Shown here: positions 1 to 6,340 of the stretch, piece after piece
How positions within the stretch are numbered: position 1 is the stretch's first letter
Layout: the number at the start of each line of letters is the position of its first letter
From: an uncultured bacterium
GTDB taxonomy: Bacteria > Actinomycetota > Coriobacteriia > Coriobacteriales > Atopobiaceae
Direction of reading: 5' to 3'
Length of the DNA stretch: 7,172 nucleotides
Assembly (NCBI GenBank): GCA_905214175.1
Contig: CAJMLD010000076.1
Location: 1 to 7,172, forward strand
Program-made: the position numbers and the translations under genes
The notes under the pieces: generated by a model
Databases searched by the model: none
Told to the model about the DNA's origin: nothing
Seen by the model: only the letters and a program-made list of their open reading frames with translations

Positions 1-332
1 GGAGCGTCGCCCCAGAGCTTCTCAAGACGATAGAAGTCACGCGTCTCGGGCTTGAAGACGTGCACGACAACGCTGCCAAAGTCGATGAGCACCCAGTTTC
101 TACCCTCGCGGCCCTCGGTCGAGATCGCCGAGACGCCGCAGTTGGCACGAACCTTCTCGCGCACCTCGTCGACGATGGCGTCGGTCTGCGGATTGCTTGT
201 CGCCGAGCAGATCACGAAGTAGTCGCAGACGTCCGTCTTAGCAGTTAGGTCAAGGACGACGATGTCCTGAGCCTTCTTTGAGTCTGCGGCCATACTTGCG
301 ACCCGTGCGATTTCATACGGTGTGATTGCCAT
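1..332 (-). CDS. rsfS: Ribosome silencing factor RsfS (3' end cut by window edge)
   Basis: RsfS (DUF143/Iojap family) binds ribosomal protein L14 on the 50S subunit and blocks joining with 30S, lowering translation in starvation or stationary phase. I translated the frame directly. It runs 110 codons from ATG at 332 to the left edge with no stop. The family core is clear: CDYFVICSATSNPQ at residues 36-49, EGRNWVLIDFGSVVVHVF at 76-93, and RDFYRLEKLWGDA at the visible end. RsfS proteins usually end shortly after this LW motif, so only a few residues should be missing. The start at 332 is supported by a GGGGAG ribosome binding site (336-341) and by lying 8 bp after the yqeK stop; an internal ATG at 293 would remove conserved N-terminal sequence. 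It is the last visible gene of the run and probably depends on upstream transcription. Confidence 0.95.
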   Translation of the reverse strand, partial: MAITPYEIARVASMAADSKKAQDIVVLDLTAKTDVCDYFVICSATSNPQTDAIVDEVREKVRANCGVSAISTEGREGRNWVLIDFGSVVVHVFKPETRDFYRLEKLWGDA

Positions 333-340
333 GTTCTCCC

Positions 341-994
341 CTATCGAGCCCCGGCGCGATCACGCGACGCGGCAAGTCGATTGTACGTATCGATGGTACC
401 CGGCCAGAGATACCTCGAGCCTTTGAGCACGTAGATTATGCCGCCAACAAAAGATTCCCAAAAGAGGTCATCGAGCGAGACCTCTCCCACGAGCGCACGC
501 GAGGCCTCGATGCCGGGTATCTTGGGACGAAGCGGCTCGATGCCGTCTGCCACGAAGACCACCATGTCCAGGGGGCTCATCTGGGCTGAAGCCGTCGTAT
601 GGACCTCGACGGCATGCCACACCGCCGGCGGAACCTCTGGATAGCGGGCGGGCAGCTCGCGCGCAGCAACGATCCCATGAAGTAACGGGGCAACGAGCTC
701 AAGGTCAACCCCCATGTCAATCCCAAGCTCGCGCGAGCGAGAAATGATCTTCTCGCCGTCGAGCGCCTTCTCCCAGTCGTGGAGTATTCCTGCCAGGCGG
801 GCCTCGTAGGGGTCTACCCCGTAGAGAAGCGCAAGCCCCTCGGCGCAGGAGGCAACCGAGAGCGAGTGCGCAAGGCGATGCTGCTTGTGCGCAAGCTGGA
901 CCTTTAGGTCGGCCTCAAGACGTGCGATGAGCGTGCGCTGATCTGTGGCGTAGTCCGGCTCGGCGTGGTTGATAACGCCCTTGTAACCCGTCAT
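341..994 (-). CDS. yqeK: YqeK-family HD-domain phosphohydrolase (probable Ap4A hydrolase)
   Basis: This 217-residue protein carries an HD-type metal-binding phosphohydrolase domain. YqeK proteins are known to cleave diadenosine tetraphosphate symmetrically to ADP, removing a stress-linked nucleotide made by aminoacyl-tRNA synthetases. Visible ligands and motifs are H39/H43 (HRLAHS), H72-D73 (ILHDWEK), H106 (LLHG), H132 (HTT) and D150 (VADGIEP), in family order. The remembered family motif HTTG reads HTTA here. It is longer than the usual roughly 190 residues because of about 20 extra N-terminal residues and a longer C-terminus. The ATG at 994 overlaps the nadD TGA by four bases (ATGA), with GAGGTGG at 999-1005 as ribosome binding site. 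nadD-yqeK adjacency is common and supports the assignment. The exact substrate is inferred from the family. Confidence 0.92.
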   Translation of the reverse strand: MTGYKGVINHAEPDYATDQRTLIARLEADLKVQLAHKQHRLAHSLSVASCAEGLALLYGVDPYEARLAGILHDWEKALDGEKIISRSRELGIDMGVDLELVAPLLHGIVAARELPARYPEVPPAVWHAVEVHTTASAQMSPLDMVVFVADGIEPLRPKIPGIEASRALVGEVSLDDLFWESFVGGIIYVLKGSRYLWPGTIDTYNRLAASRDRAGAR

Positions 995-1698
995 GCAACC
1001 ACCTCGGAAGTGTGCCCATAGCGGTTGGTGGAGGTGCCGTAGAGACCGTGCTTATGGAGGTAGCCCGTCACCGAATCAGGGGTGAGGTAGCGCAGGCTCT
1101 GTCCAGCCTTGACCCGCTCCCTTAGGTGGCTCGACGATATGGCAAGCGCGGGAACGGAGAGGTACGTTACGTCAAAGGCAAGCCCGGAGGCGTCAATGGC
1201 ATCCCAGGCACGATCGAGGTCGTAGCCCGGGCGCGTCGCGGCGACCAGGTGCGCAAGACGGGCGATGTCCTGCGCGTCTCGCCACTTGACAATCTCGGTG
1301 ATGGCATCGGCACCAGTGATGAAGTAGAACTCGACGTTCTCCGGGTAGAGCGACCGCAGGAGGCGCAGGGTGTCAGCGGTGTAGGTGATGCCCTCGCGGT
1401 CCACCTCGAAGCGCGAGGCAACAAAGTGTGGGTTGTCTGCCGTGGCGAGCAGCGTCATGGCATAGCGGTCCTCGCCCGAACTCACGTTGCGATCCTGCTT
1501 GAAGGCGGGATGCCCGGCAGGCATGAAGACGACAAGGTCGAGGGCAAGGTCGTCGAAGGCCTGCTCGGCAGCAACAAGGTGCCCGTTGTGGATGGGGTCA
1601 AAGGTGCCACCCATGATGCCAAGCCGGTAGGTCCGGCCGTCATCGGTACCAAGAACGGGCAGGTCACGTTCCCTGAGGACGGTAGCGTCAACGCTCAT
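991..1698 (-). CDS. nadD: Nicotinate-nucleotide adenylyltransferase NadD
   Basis: NadD transfers AMP from ATP to nicotinate mononucleotide, giving deamido-NAD, the step before NAD synthetase. The 235-residue product shows the nucleotidyltransferase fold: GGTFDPIHNGHL at residues 30-41 with the HxGH catalytic motif (H37, H40), GAD at 129-131, a conserved W139, and ISSSHLRERV at 187-196, the counterpart of the family ISSTxIR motif. The frame stays open upstream to 2208, but that part overlaps proA out of frame and has no family resemblance. The ATG at 1698 overlaps the proA TGA by four bases. It is also the only ATG, GTG or TTG codon between the overlap and the Rossmann motif, so the roughly 25-residue N-terminal extension ahead of the usual start point appears genuine. 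The ribosome binding site is weak (GGGGACGGGC upstream), which suggests translation coupled to proA. Confidence 0.95.
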   Translation of the reverse strand: MSVDATVLRERDLPVLGTDDGRTYRLGIMGGTFDPIHNGHLVAAEQAFDDLALDLVVFMPAGHPAFKQDRNVSSGEDRYAMTLLATADNPHFVASRFEVDREGITYTADTLRLLRSLYPENVEFYFITGADAITEIVKWRDAQDIARLAHLVAATRPGYDLDRAWDAIDASGLAFDVTYLSVPALAISSSHLRERVKAGQSLRYLTPDSVTGYLHKHGLYGTSTNRYGHTSEVVA

Positions 1699-2954
1699 CG
1701 TATCTGCCCGTCCCCGCGAACGACGTACTTGGTGGTGGTGAGGGCGGAGGCCCCCATGGGGCCGCGGGCGTGCAGCTTCTGGGTGGAGATGCCAATCTCG
1801 CCACCAAGCCCAAAGACGCCACCATCGGTGAAGCGTGTGGACGCGTTGGCGTAGACCACAGCAGCGTCCACCCCGGCGAGAAACGCCTCGCAGGCCTCGT
1901 AGGAGTCGCTCACGATAGCCTCGGAGTGACCCGTGCCGTAGCGGTTGATGTGCTCGATTGCCTGGACGACGTCCTCCACGCACTTCACGCTCATCTTGAG
2001 GTCCAGGTACTCCCTGCCCCAGTCGTCCTCGGTCGCCGGCTCCATGGGAATCTGGGAAGCGGCAGCAACCTTGCAGGCAAGCTCGTCGCCCACCAGCTCC
2101 ACGCCATGCGCATGGAGGGCCACGAGGACGGGCGGGAGGAGCTTCTCGGCAGCACAAGCGTCGACGAGAAGTGACTCCGCGGCGTTGCAGACGCCGGGCC
2201 GTGAGCACTTGGCATTGACGACGATGTTCACGGCTTTCTCGGCATCTGCATCCCTATGCAGGTAGATATGGCAGTTACCGGTGCCCGTCTCGATCACGGG
2301 GACCGTGGCGTTCTCTACGCAGTAACGGATGAGCGAGGCTCCCCCGCGCGGGATGAGCACGTCAACAAGACCCGTGGCATGCACGAGCTCGGAGGTCTGG
2401 GTGTGCTCGGCGTCATCGTCCACGTATTGCACGGCATCGGCGGGAAGGCCGCACTCGACGAGCGCGTCCCTGCAGCAGGCGGCAAGCGCCATGCAGGACT
2501 CCCGGGCAGCCGAGCCTCCCTTGAGGACGCAGGCGTTGCCGGAACGGATGCAGAGGCCAAAGGCATCAGCCGTGACGTTGGGCCGGGCTTCGTAGATCAT
2601 GGCAACGACGCCCATGGGAACCGAGAGACGCTCCACGCGCACCCCGGAGTCGAGGGTCCTGCCCCAGCTCACACGACCAAGCGGATCCTCCTGCCGGGCA
2701 ATCTCCACGAGTGAGGAAGCGATGCCTTCAAGCCGCCCGGCATCGAGCATGAGCCTGTCAAGCATGGGACCCGGCATGCCTGCTGCGCGGGAACGGTCCA
2801 TGTCATGGCCGTTGGCCACAACAATGGAATCCCTGCGCTCGCGGATGAGACGCGCGGCGGCGGCAATGGCACGAGACCTCTGTGCCGCAGCGGCCTGTCC
2901 AAGCGCATGCGAGGCAGCGCGCGCGAGCGACGCCTTGGTACGAGCCTCAGACAT
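1695..2954 (-). CDS. proA: Gamma-glutamyl phosphate reductase (glutamate-5-semialdehyde dehydrogenase) ProA
   Basis: ProA reduces gamma-glutamyl phosphate with NADPH to glutamate-5-semialdehyde, the second step of proline synthesis from glutamate, in the cytoplasm. The 419-residue length fits the family (about 415-420). It is an aldehyde dehydrogenase-fold protein. Visible landmarks are YEARPNVTADAF at 121-132 and VLKGGSAA at 143-150 in the cofactor domain, ETGTGNCHIYL at 222-232, the catalytic cysteine C256 in RPGVCNAAESLLVD, and the ProA signature around VVQAIEHINRYGTGHSEAI (329-347). The ATG at 2954 has a good ribosome binding site, GAAGGGAG (GGGAG at 2962-2966, 7 nt spacer). It follows proB after a 110-bp gap with two inverted repeats and ends in a 4-bp overlap with nadD. 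All key residues appear present, so it should be functional. Confidence 0.97.
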   Translation of the reverse strand: MSEARTKASLARAASHALGQAAAAQRSRAIAAAARLIRERRDSIVVANGHDMDRSRAAGMPGPMLDRLMLDAGRLEGIASSLVEIARQEDPLGRVSWGRTLDSGVRVERLSVPMGVVAMIYEARPNVTADAFGLCIRSGNACVLKGGSAARESCMALAACCRDALVECGLPADAVQYVDDDAEHTQTSELVHATGLVDVLIPRGGASLIRYCVENATVPVIETGTGNCHIYLHRDADAEKAVNIVVNAKCSRPGVCNAAESLLVDACAAEKLLPPVLVALHAHGVELVGDELACKVAAASQIPMEPATEDDWGREYLDLKMSVKCVEDVVQAIEHINRYGTGHSEAIVSDSYEACEAFLAGVDAAVVYANASTRFTDGGVFGLGGEIGISTQKLHARGPMGASALTTTKYVVRGDGQIR

Positions 2955-2977
2955 TGGGTTGCTCCCTTCGAAGACCA

Positions 2978-2998
2978 GCTAGGTATGCATATCCTAGC
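2978..2998. repeat. Small inverted repeat in the proB-proA gap
   Basis: GCTAGG (2978-2983) and CCTAGC (2993-2998) form perfect 6-bp arms around the 9-base AT-rich centre TATGCATAT, itself containing the palindrome TATGCATA. It lies 23 bp upstream of the proA start codon and just ahead of its ribosome binding site. The minus strand also reads TAGGAT here, four of six matches to a -10 box, with only a poor -35 (TGTCCA) 17 bp upstream, so a separate proA promoter is possible but weak. It could be an operator, a leader hairpin, or chance. Confidence 0.35.
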
Positions 2999-3033
2999 AG
3001 CACGTGGTTGACATGGACACCGGTCGTGAGGCA

Positions 3034-3062
3034 TGAGACAAAGGGACTGTCCCTTTGTCTCA
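3034..3062. repeat. Perfect 29-bp palindrome after proB (REP/MITE-like or transcript hairpin)
   Basis: Two 14-base arms, TGAGACAAAGGGAC (3034-3047) and GTCCCTTTGTCTCA (3049-3062), are exact reverse complements around a single central T (3048). The element ends two bases from the proB stop codon (3065-3067). In the proB transcript it would fold into a 13-14 bp hairpin. On neither strand is it followed by a T-run, so it is not a textbook intrinsic terminator. Its arms are visibly less GC-rich than the flanking genes. Such a long perfect palindrome directly behind a gene resembles dispersed REP-type elements, which can stabilise or attenuate mRNA. Membership of a repeat family is inference, as only one copy is seen in this window. 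Confidence 0.75.
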
Positions 3063-3064
3063 CG

Positions 3065-4183
3065 CTAGAACACCAGCAGCTCGTCGCGATGGATCGCGGG
3101 CTGAGCCGCATCTGCGCCCAAGAACCGGGCAACCACGTCGAGCTTGAGGCCACGGACGCGTGACATGTCGTCTGACGAGTAGCGCACGGCCCCTCTCCCC
3201 AGCAGCGTGCCGTTAAGGTCGCGAACGTCCACCACGTCTCCGGCGGCGTAGGTTCCACGAGTCTCGACCACGCCAACGGGAAGGACCGAGGCGCCCCGCT
3301 CGGTGACGGCGCGGGCGGCGCCATCATCCAGAACAAGCGTGCCACGCACAACCTCGGCGAGGCCAATCCAGAGCTTGCGGCCCAGCTCGTGCGGGGTCTC
3401 CTTGCTGCTGGCCTCGAACCGCGTGCCAACGTCCACACCATGGGCGGCATCAACAAGCGCATGCTCGCGACGGCCCCGGCAGATGACTGTGGGGATGCCG
3501 GCAGCGAGCATGGCACGGGCAGCACGCACCTTCGACGCCATTCCGCCCGTGCCATAGCTGGTGCCCGCACCTCCCGCCATGGACGAAACGCGACCGTCTA
3601 CCTCGCTCACGCAGTCGATGAGCCTGGCGGTGGGGTCGGTCTGAGGATTGGCCGTGTAGAGGCCGTCGACATCCGAAAGAATCACGTAGAGGTCTGCCGA
3701 GACAAGACCGGCCACAATGGCCCCGAGCATGTCGTTGTCGCCAAAGGCAAACTCCGCAACGGAGACCGTATCGTTCTCGTTGACCACGGGCATGGCCCCA
3801 AGCTCGATGAGGCGCATGAGAGTGTTGCGCGCATTGAGGTACGCCTCGCGGTCGACAACATCACGACGCGTGAGCAAGACCTGCCCGCAGGGAATGCCGC
3901 GCTCGGCAAGGACGTCTGCGTACGCCTCGGTAAGCTTGGCCTGTCCAGCTGCGGCGCATGCCTGGAGCGTCATGATGTCCGAAGGCCGCTCGGCAAGCCC
4001 CAGCTCGTCTCGGCCCGCAGCAGCGGCGCCAGACGAGACGAGAACCACGTGCGTCCCCTCATGCGCGAGCTCGACCACCTGGTCGCAGAGCGAGCGTATG
4101 AAGGCGCGGTCGAGCGCACCGCGCTCGTCCACGAGGGTGGACGAGCCTACCTTGGCCACGACGAGCGAAGGCGCCTTGGACAT
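3065..4183 (-). CDS. proB: Glutamate 5-kinase ProB with C-terminal PUA domain
   Basis: ProB phosphorylates glutamate with ATP to gamma-glutamyl phosphate, the committed and usually proline-inhibited first step of proline synthesis; the unstable product is used by ProA encoded just downstream. Numbering from the ATG at 4183 (372 residues, family about 365-375): KVGSSTLV at 11-18 (nucleotide binding), SSGAAAAG at 50-57, NENDTV at 136-141, FGDND at 147-151, SDVDGLYTANP at 170-180 and GTGGMASKV at 211-219 form the amino acid kinase domain. A PUA domain follows at roughly 276-356. The start is ambiguous by one codon: GTG at 4186 overlaps the obgE stop by four bases, while ATG at 4183 shares one base with it (TGATG). 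I prefer ATG. The only ribosome binding site candidate is a G-run at 4193-4197, so coupling to obgE translation is likely. Confidence 0.96.
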   Translation of the reverse strand: MSKAPSLVVAKVGSSTLVDERGALDRAFIRSLCDQVVELAHEGTHVVLVSSGAAAAGRDELGLAERPSDIMTLQACAAAGQAKLTEAYADVLAERGIPCGQVLLTRRDVVDREAYLNARNTLMRLIELGAMPVVNENDTVSVAEFAFGDNDMLGAIVAGLVSADLYVILSDVDGLYTANPQTDPTARLIDCVSEVDGRVSSMAGGAGTSYGTGGMASKVRAARAMLAAGIPTVICRGRREHALVDAAHGVDVGTRFEASSKETPHELGRKLWIGLAEVVRGTLVLDDGAARAVTERGASVLPVGVVETRGTYAAGDVVDVRDLNGTLLGRGAVRYSSDDMSRVRGLKLDVVARFLGADAAQPAIHRDELLVF

Positions 4184-5574
4184 CACTGGTCGCCCCCGTC
4201 GTCTCGCACGTCAGGCTCGTCTTCGGCAAGCTCGGCGTAGTCGTCCTTGGTGGGCTCGCCCTCGTAGGTGAAGGCAAGCTCGAGGATACGCACCTCATCG
4301 CCGGGCACGCAACCTGCCTTCTCAAGGCGGTCATCGAGGCCCGAGCGCTCAAAGCGATGCTGCAGGTACGCCACGGCCTCATCGTTATCCCAGTCGGTCT
4401 GGATGACCATGCGCTCGATGGCGGCGCCGCTCACGCGCCACACGTGGGCGCCCTCGCGCTTGACCGACATCGTGCGGTCGCGCTGCTGGCGGCGGCGCTC
4501 CCACTGCGCGGAGGCCTCTGCAGCCTCGCCCGTGGGTGCGGGTGCCGAAGCCCGCAGCTTGGCAACGGCATCTGCCGTATCGCTCACCAGGGCGTCGATA
4601 CCCTCTCCCGTGACGGCCGAGATAGCGTGGAACGTGTGCCCGTCCGCCTCGGCGGCCTCGCGGAGCGCACTCACGGCATCCTCGGTTCCAGGCATATCGC
4701 ACTTGTTGGCGACCACGATCTGTGGGCGCTCGGCAAGCTCGGAGGCGTATGCCGCCAGCTCTGCGTTGATGGTGCGGTAGTCCTCGACGGCGTCTCTGCC
4801 CTCAAATCCGCCCGTCACGTCGACCACGTGCAGGATGAGCGCCGTACGCTCGATGTGGCGCAGGAACTCATGGCCAAGGCCCTTGCCTTCGGATGCGCCC
4901 TCGATGAGGCCGGGGACGTCAGCGCAGACAAAGGAGCGGCCGTCACGAGCGCGGGCCACGCCAAGGTTTGGAACGAGCGTCGTGAAGGGGTACTCGGCAA
5001 TCTTGGGACGAGCGGCCGAGATGCGCGCGATGATGGAGCTCTTCCCCACCGACGGCATGCCAACAAGGGCGGCATCTGCCATGAGCTTCATCTCGAGCTC
5101 GATCCAGTGCTCCTGCGCAGGCTCGCCCTTCTCGGCAAATGCAGGCGCACGGCGAACGGAGGTCACGAAGTGCGTATTCCCGAGGCCGCCCATGCCGCCA
5201 GGGGCCACAACCACGCGCTCGCCGGGACGGGTAAGGTCGGCAATCTGGTACACAGGCTTCTGCGTTGCCGGATCAAGCTCGCGCACAACGGTGCCCAGGG
5301 GCACACGGAGCACAAGGTCTGCGCCATCCTTTCCGTGCATGCGCTTGCCTTGGCCATGCGTGCCGCGCTCGCCCTTGAAGTGATGCTTGTAGCGATAGTC
5401 AATGAGCGACGAGAGCTGCGGGTCAGCCTCAACTATCACGTCACCGCCATGCCCGCCGTCACCGCCATCCGGACCGCCCTTGGGAACATAGGCCTCGCGT
5501 CGGAACGACATGCACCCCGCGCCGCCGTCGCCGCCCTTTACGTTGATGTGAGACAGGTCTGTGAATGTGACCAC
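4183..5574 (-). CDS. obgE: GTPase Obg/CgtA
   Basis: Obg is an essential GTPase that binds the 50S subunit late in assembly and links ribosome maturation to growth and the stringent response. The 463-residue product has all three family domains. The glycine-rich Obg fold spans about 1-160 (KGGDGGAGCMSFRREAYVPKGG at 13-34, GGPDGGDGGHGG at 33-44). The G domain follows with G1 GMPSVGKSS 172-180, G2 PFTTL 196-200, G3 DVPGLIEGA 219-227, G4 NKCD 290-293 and G5 SAV 319-321. A C-terminal OCT domain lies at about 365-440, then an acidic tail rich in D and E. The start is GTG at 5574, chosen because a perfect AAGGAGG (5580-5586) sits 5 nt upstream and the family's VTFTDLSHINVKGGDGG follows at once. It is separated from rpmA by a hairpin-bearing gap and joined to proB at the stop codon. 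Confidence 0.98.
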   Translation of the reverse strand: MVTFTDLSHINVKGGDGGAGCMSFRREAYVPKGGPDGGDGGHGGDVIVEADPQLSSLIDYRYKHHFKGERGTHGQGKRMHGKDGADLVLRVPLGTVVRELDPATQKPVYQIADLTRPGERVVVAPGGMGGLGNTHFVTSVRRAPAFAEKGEPAQEHWIELEMKLMADAALVGMPSVGKSSIIARISAARPKIAEYPFTTLVPNLGVARARDGRSFVCADVPGLIEGASEGKGLGHEFLRHIERTALILHVVDVTGGFEGRDAVEDYRTINAELAAYASELAERPQIVVANKCDMPGTEDAVSALREAAEADGHTFHAISAVTGEGIDALVSDTADAVAKLRASAPAPTGEAAEASAQWERRRQQRDRTMSVKREGAHVWRVSGAAIERMVIQTDWDNDEAVAYLQHRFERSGLDDRLEKAGCVPGDEVRILELAFTYEGEPTKDDYAELAEDEPDVRDDGGDQ

Positions 5575-5579
5575 GGTAT

Positions 5580-5586
5580 CCTCCTT
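5580..5586 (-). promoter_or_regulatory. Strong obgE ribosome binding site
   Basis: The minus strand reads AAGGAGG, a full match to the anti-Shine-Dalgarno core, 5 nt before the GTG start at 5574. It decides the obgE start and is the strongest such site in the window, which may compensate for the GTG codon. Confidence 0.85.
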
Positions 5587-5587
5587 G

Positions 5588-5619
5588 GTTGCCCCTGATG
5601 GTACGGCAACTCACAGGGG
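5588..5619 (-). promoter_or_regulatory. obgE leader with two mutually exclusive 6-bp hairpins
   Basis: Two inverted repeats compete. Pair A is CCCCTG (5592-5597) with CAGGGG (5614-5619), loop 16 nt. Pair B is GTTGCC (5588-5593) with GGCAAC (5605-5610), loop 11 nt. They share bases 5592-5593 and interlock, so only one can form. Pair B ends one base from the ribosome binding site. This could tune obgE translation, but the stems are short and chance pairing in GC-rich DNA is a real alternative. Confidence 0.3.
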
Positions 5620-5644
5620 ACGCGCTCGAGGCGCGATATGAAAC

Positions 5645-5666
5645 GGGCCCCGCCGAAGCGAGGCCC
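5645..5666 (-). terminator. GC-rich hairpin with UUCG loop between rpmA and obgE (attenuator or terminator)
   Basis: In the minus-strand transcript GGGCCUCGC pairs with GCGGGGCCC: nine pairs, eight Watson-Crick and one G-U, closed by a C(UUCG)G tetraloop, a known ultrastable loop. It sits 23 bp after the rpmA stop. The following bases are GUUUCAUAUC, with only a three-U run, so termination is probably partial. The likely role is to lower transcription of obgE and the genes beyond it relative to the two ribosomal protein genes, or to protect the rplU-rpmA mRNA 3' end. The structure is seen directly; the role is inferred. Confidence 0.65.
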
Positions 5667-5689
5667 AGCCTAGTCTATGGTGCGCGCCG

Positions 5690-5938
5690 CTACTCGGTAA
5701 CGACGTTGACGACGTGCTTCGTGCCCTTCTTGAACTGCACGACGCCATCGGCGAGGGCGAAGAGGGTGTCATCCTTGCCACGGCCAACGTTCTCGCCCGG
5801 GGTGATGTGGGTGCCACGCTGACGGACGATAATCTGGCCGGTCTTGATTGCCTGACCGCCGTAAATCTTCACGCCAAGACGCTGCGCGTGTGAGTCGCGG
5901 CCGTTGCGAGACGAGCCGAGGCCTTTCTTGTGTGCCAT
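5690..5938 (-). CDS. rpmA: 50S ribosomal protein L27
   Basis: L27 is a component of the large subunit whose N-terminal tail reaches the peptidyl transferase centre and helps place tRNA. The 82-residue product begins MAHKKGLGSSRNGRDS and has the L27 signature GQIIVRQRGT at 34-43. Its mature-form N-terminus starts right at the initiator, unlike many Firmicutes L27 proteins, which carry a short extension removed by the protease Prp (YsxB). In agreement, no prp gene lies between rplU and rpmA. The ATG at 5938 has a modest ribosome binding site (AGGT about 8 nt upstream) and follows rplU after 40 bp. Expression is likely from the promoter upstream of rplU. Confidence 0.98.
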   Translation of the reverse strand: MAHKKGLGSSRNGRDSHAQRLGVKIYGGQAIKTGQIIVRQRGTHITPGENVGRGKDDTLFALADGVVQFKKGTKHVVNVVTE

Positions 5939-5978
5939 AGTGCTACCTGCCTATCTGAAGTGGATGGAGTGGGTGAGG

Positions 5979-6290
5979 CTACGCGGTGGGGAGCTCGGAG
6001 ATCCTCAGCTTGGTGAGGTTCTGACGGTGACCCTTGGTGCGGTGGTAGCGCTTACGCTTCTTGAACTTGAAGACGAGGACCTTCTCGCCCTTGTGCTGGT
6101 CGACGACCTCGGCAGTGACCTTCTTGTCCTCGAGGGCGGCAGGGTCAACGATGGTCTTCTCGCCGTCGTTCAGGAGGAGAACGTCGAGCTGGACCGAATC
6201 GCCAGGCTGCGCGTCGAGCTTCTCGACGTCGAGGACGTCGCCCTCGGCTACCTTGTACTGCTTGCCACCAGTTGCTACGATTGCGTACAT
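5979..6290 (-). CDS. rplU: 50S ribosomal protein L21
   Basis: L21 is a large-subunit protein that binds 23S rRNA. The 103-residue product matches the usual length. It begins MYAIVATGGKQYKVAEGD, the typical family N-terminus, and has the basic signature region KFKKRKRYHRTKGHRQ at 75-90. The ATG at 6290 has a ribosome binding site GAAGGG (6299-6304) with an 8-nt spacer. It is the first gene after a recognisable promoter and is probably co-transcribed with rpmA, 40 bp downstream. Confidence 0.98.
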   Translation of the reverse strand: MYAIVATGGKQYKVAEGDVLDVEKLDAQPGDSVQLDVLLLNDGEKTIVDPAALEDKKVTAEVVDQHKGEKVLVFKFKKRKRYHRTKGHRQNLTKLRISELPTA

Positions 6291-6324
6291 GTGTGTAACC
6301 CTTCATTGCTGGCGTGAGTGCAAC

Positions 6325-6340
6325 AGTAAGTTATCTTACT
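6325..6340. repeat. Inverted repeat overlapping the rplU -10 box
   Basis: AGTAAG (6325-6330) and CTTACT (6335-6340) are exact 6-bp arms around TTAT. The repeat covers the -10 hexamer (6333-6338) and the predicted start of transcription, the position of a classic repressor operator or of a hairpin at the mRNA 5' end. A further AGTAAGT copy occurs at 6442-6448. The regulator, if any, is unknown. Confidence 0.4.

Noticed and set aside
1126..1854. 242-codon plus-strand open frame antisense to nadD and the end of proA
   Set aside because: It is a mirror of two clear enzyme genes in a GC-rich genome and shows no family motif.
1699..2208. Upstream extension of the nadD frame to a start at 2208
   Set aside because: It overlaps proA out of frame, reads as arginine- and glycine-rich low-complexity sequence, and the ATG at 1698 with its ATGA overlap explains nadD better.
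3008..3036. Plus-strand promoter starting with a perfect TTGACA at 3008-3013
   Set aside because: The hexamer 17 bp downstream (GCATGA) is a poor -10, and it would drive transcription antisense into proB, with no plus-strand gene to serve.
2955..3064. Proline T-box riboswitch upstream of proA, as known for some Gram-positive proline genes
   Set aside because: The gap is too short and contains no T-box core sequence (AGGGTGGNACCGCG-like).
4357..5598. 413-codon plus-strand open frame antisense to obgE
   Set aside because: It lies opposite a complete, motif-perfect Obg. Its composition (rich in H, R, A, L, G) is that of a GC-rich antisense shadow, with no recognisable domain.
5939..5978. Missing prp (ysxB) gene between rplU and rpmA as a possible deletion
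   Set aside because: L27 here has no N-terminal extension to cleave, so absence of Prp is expected, not a loss.
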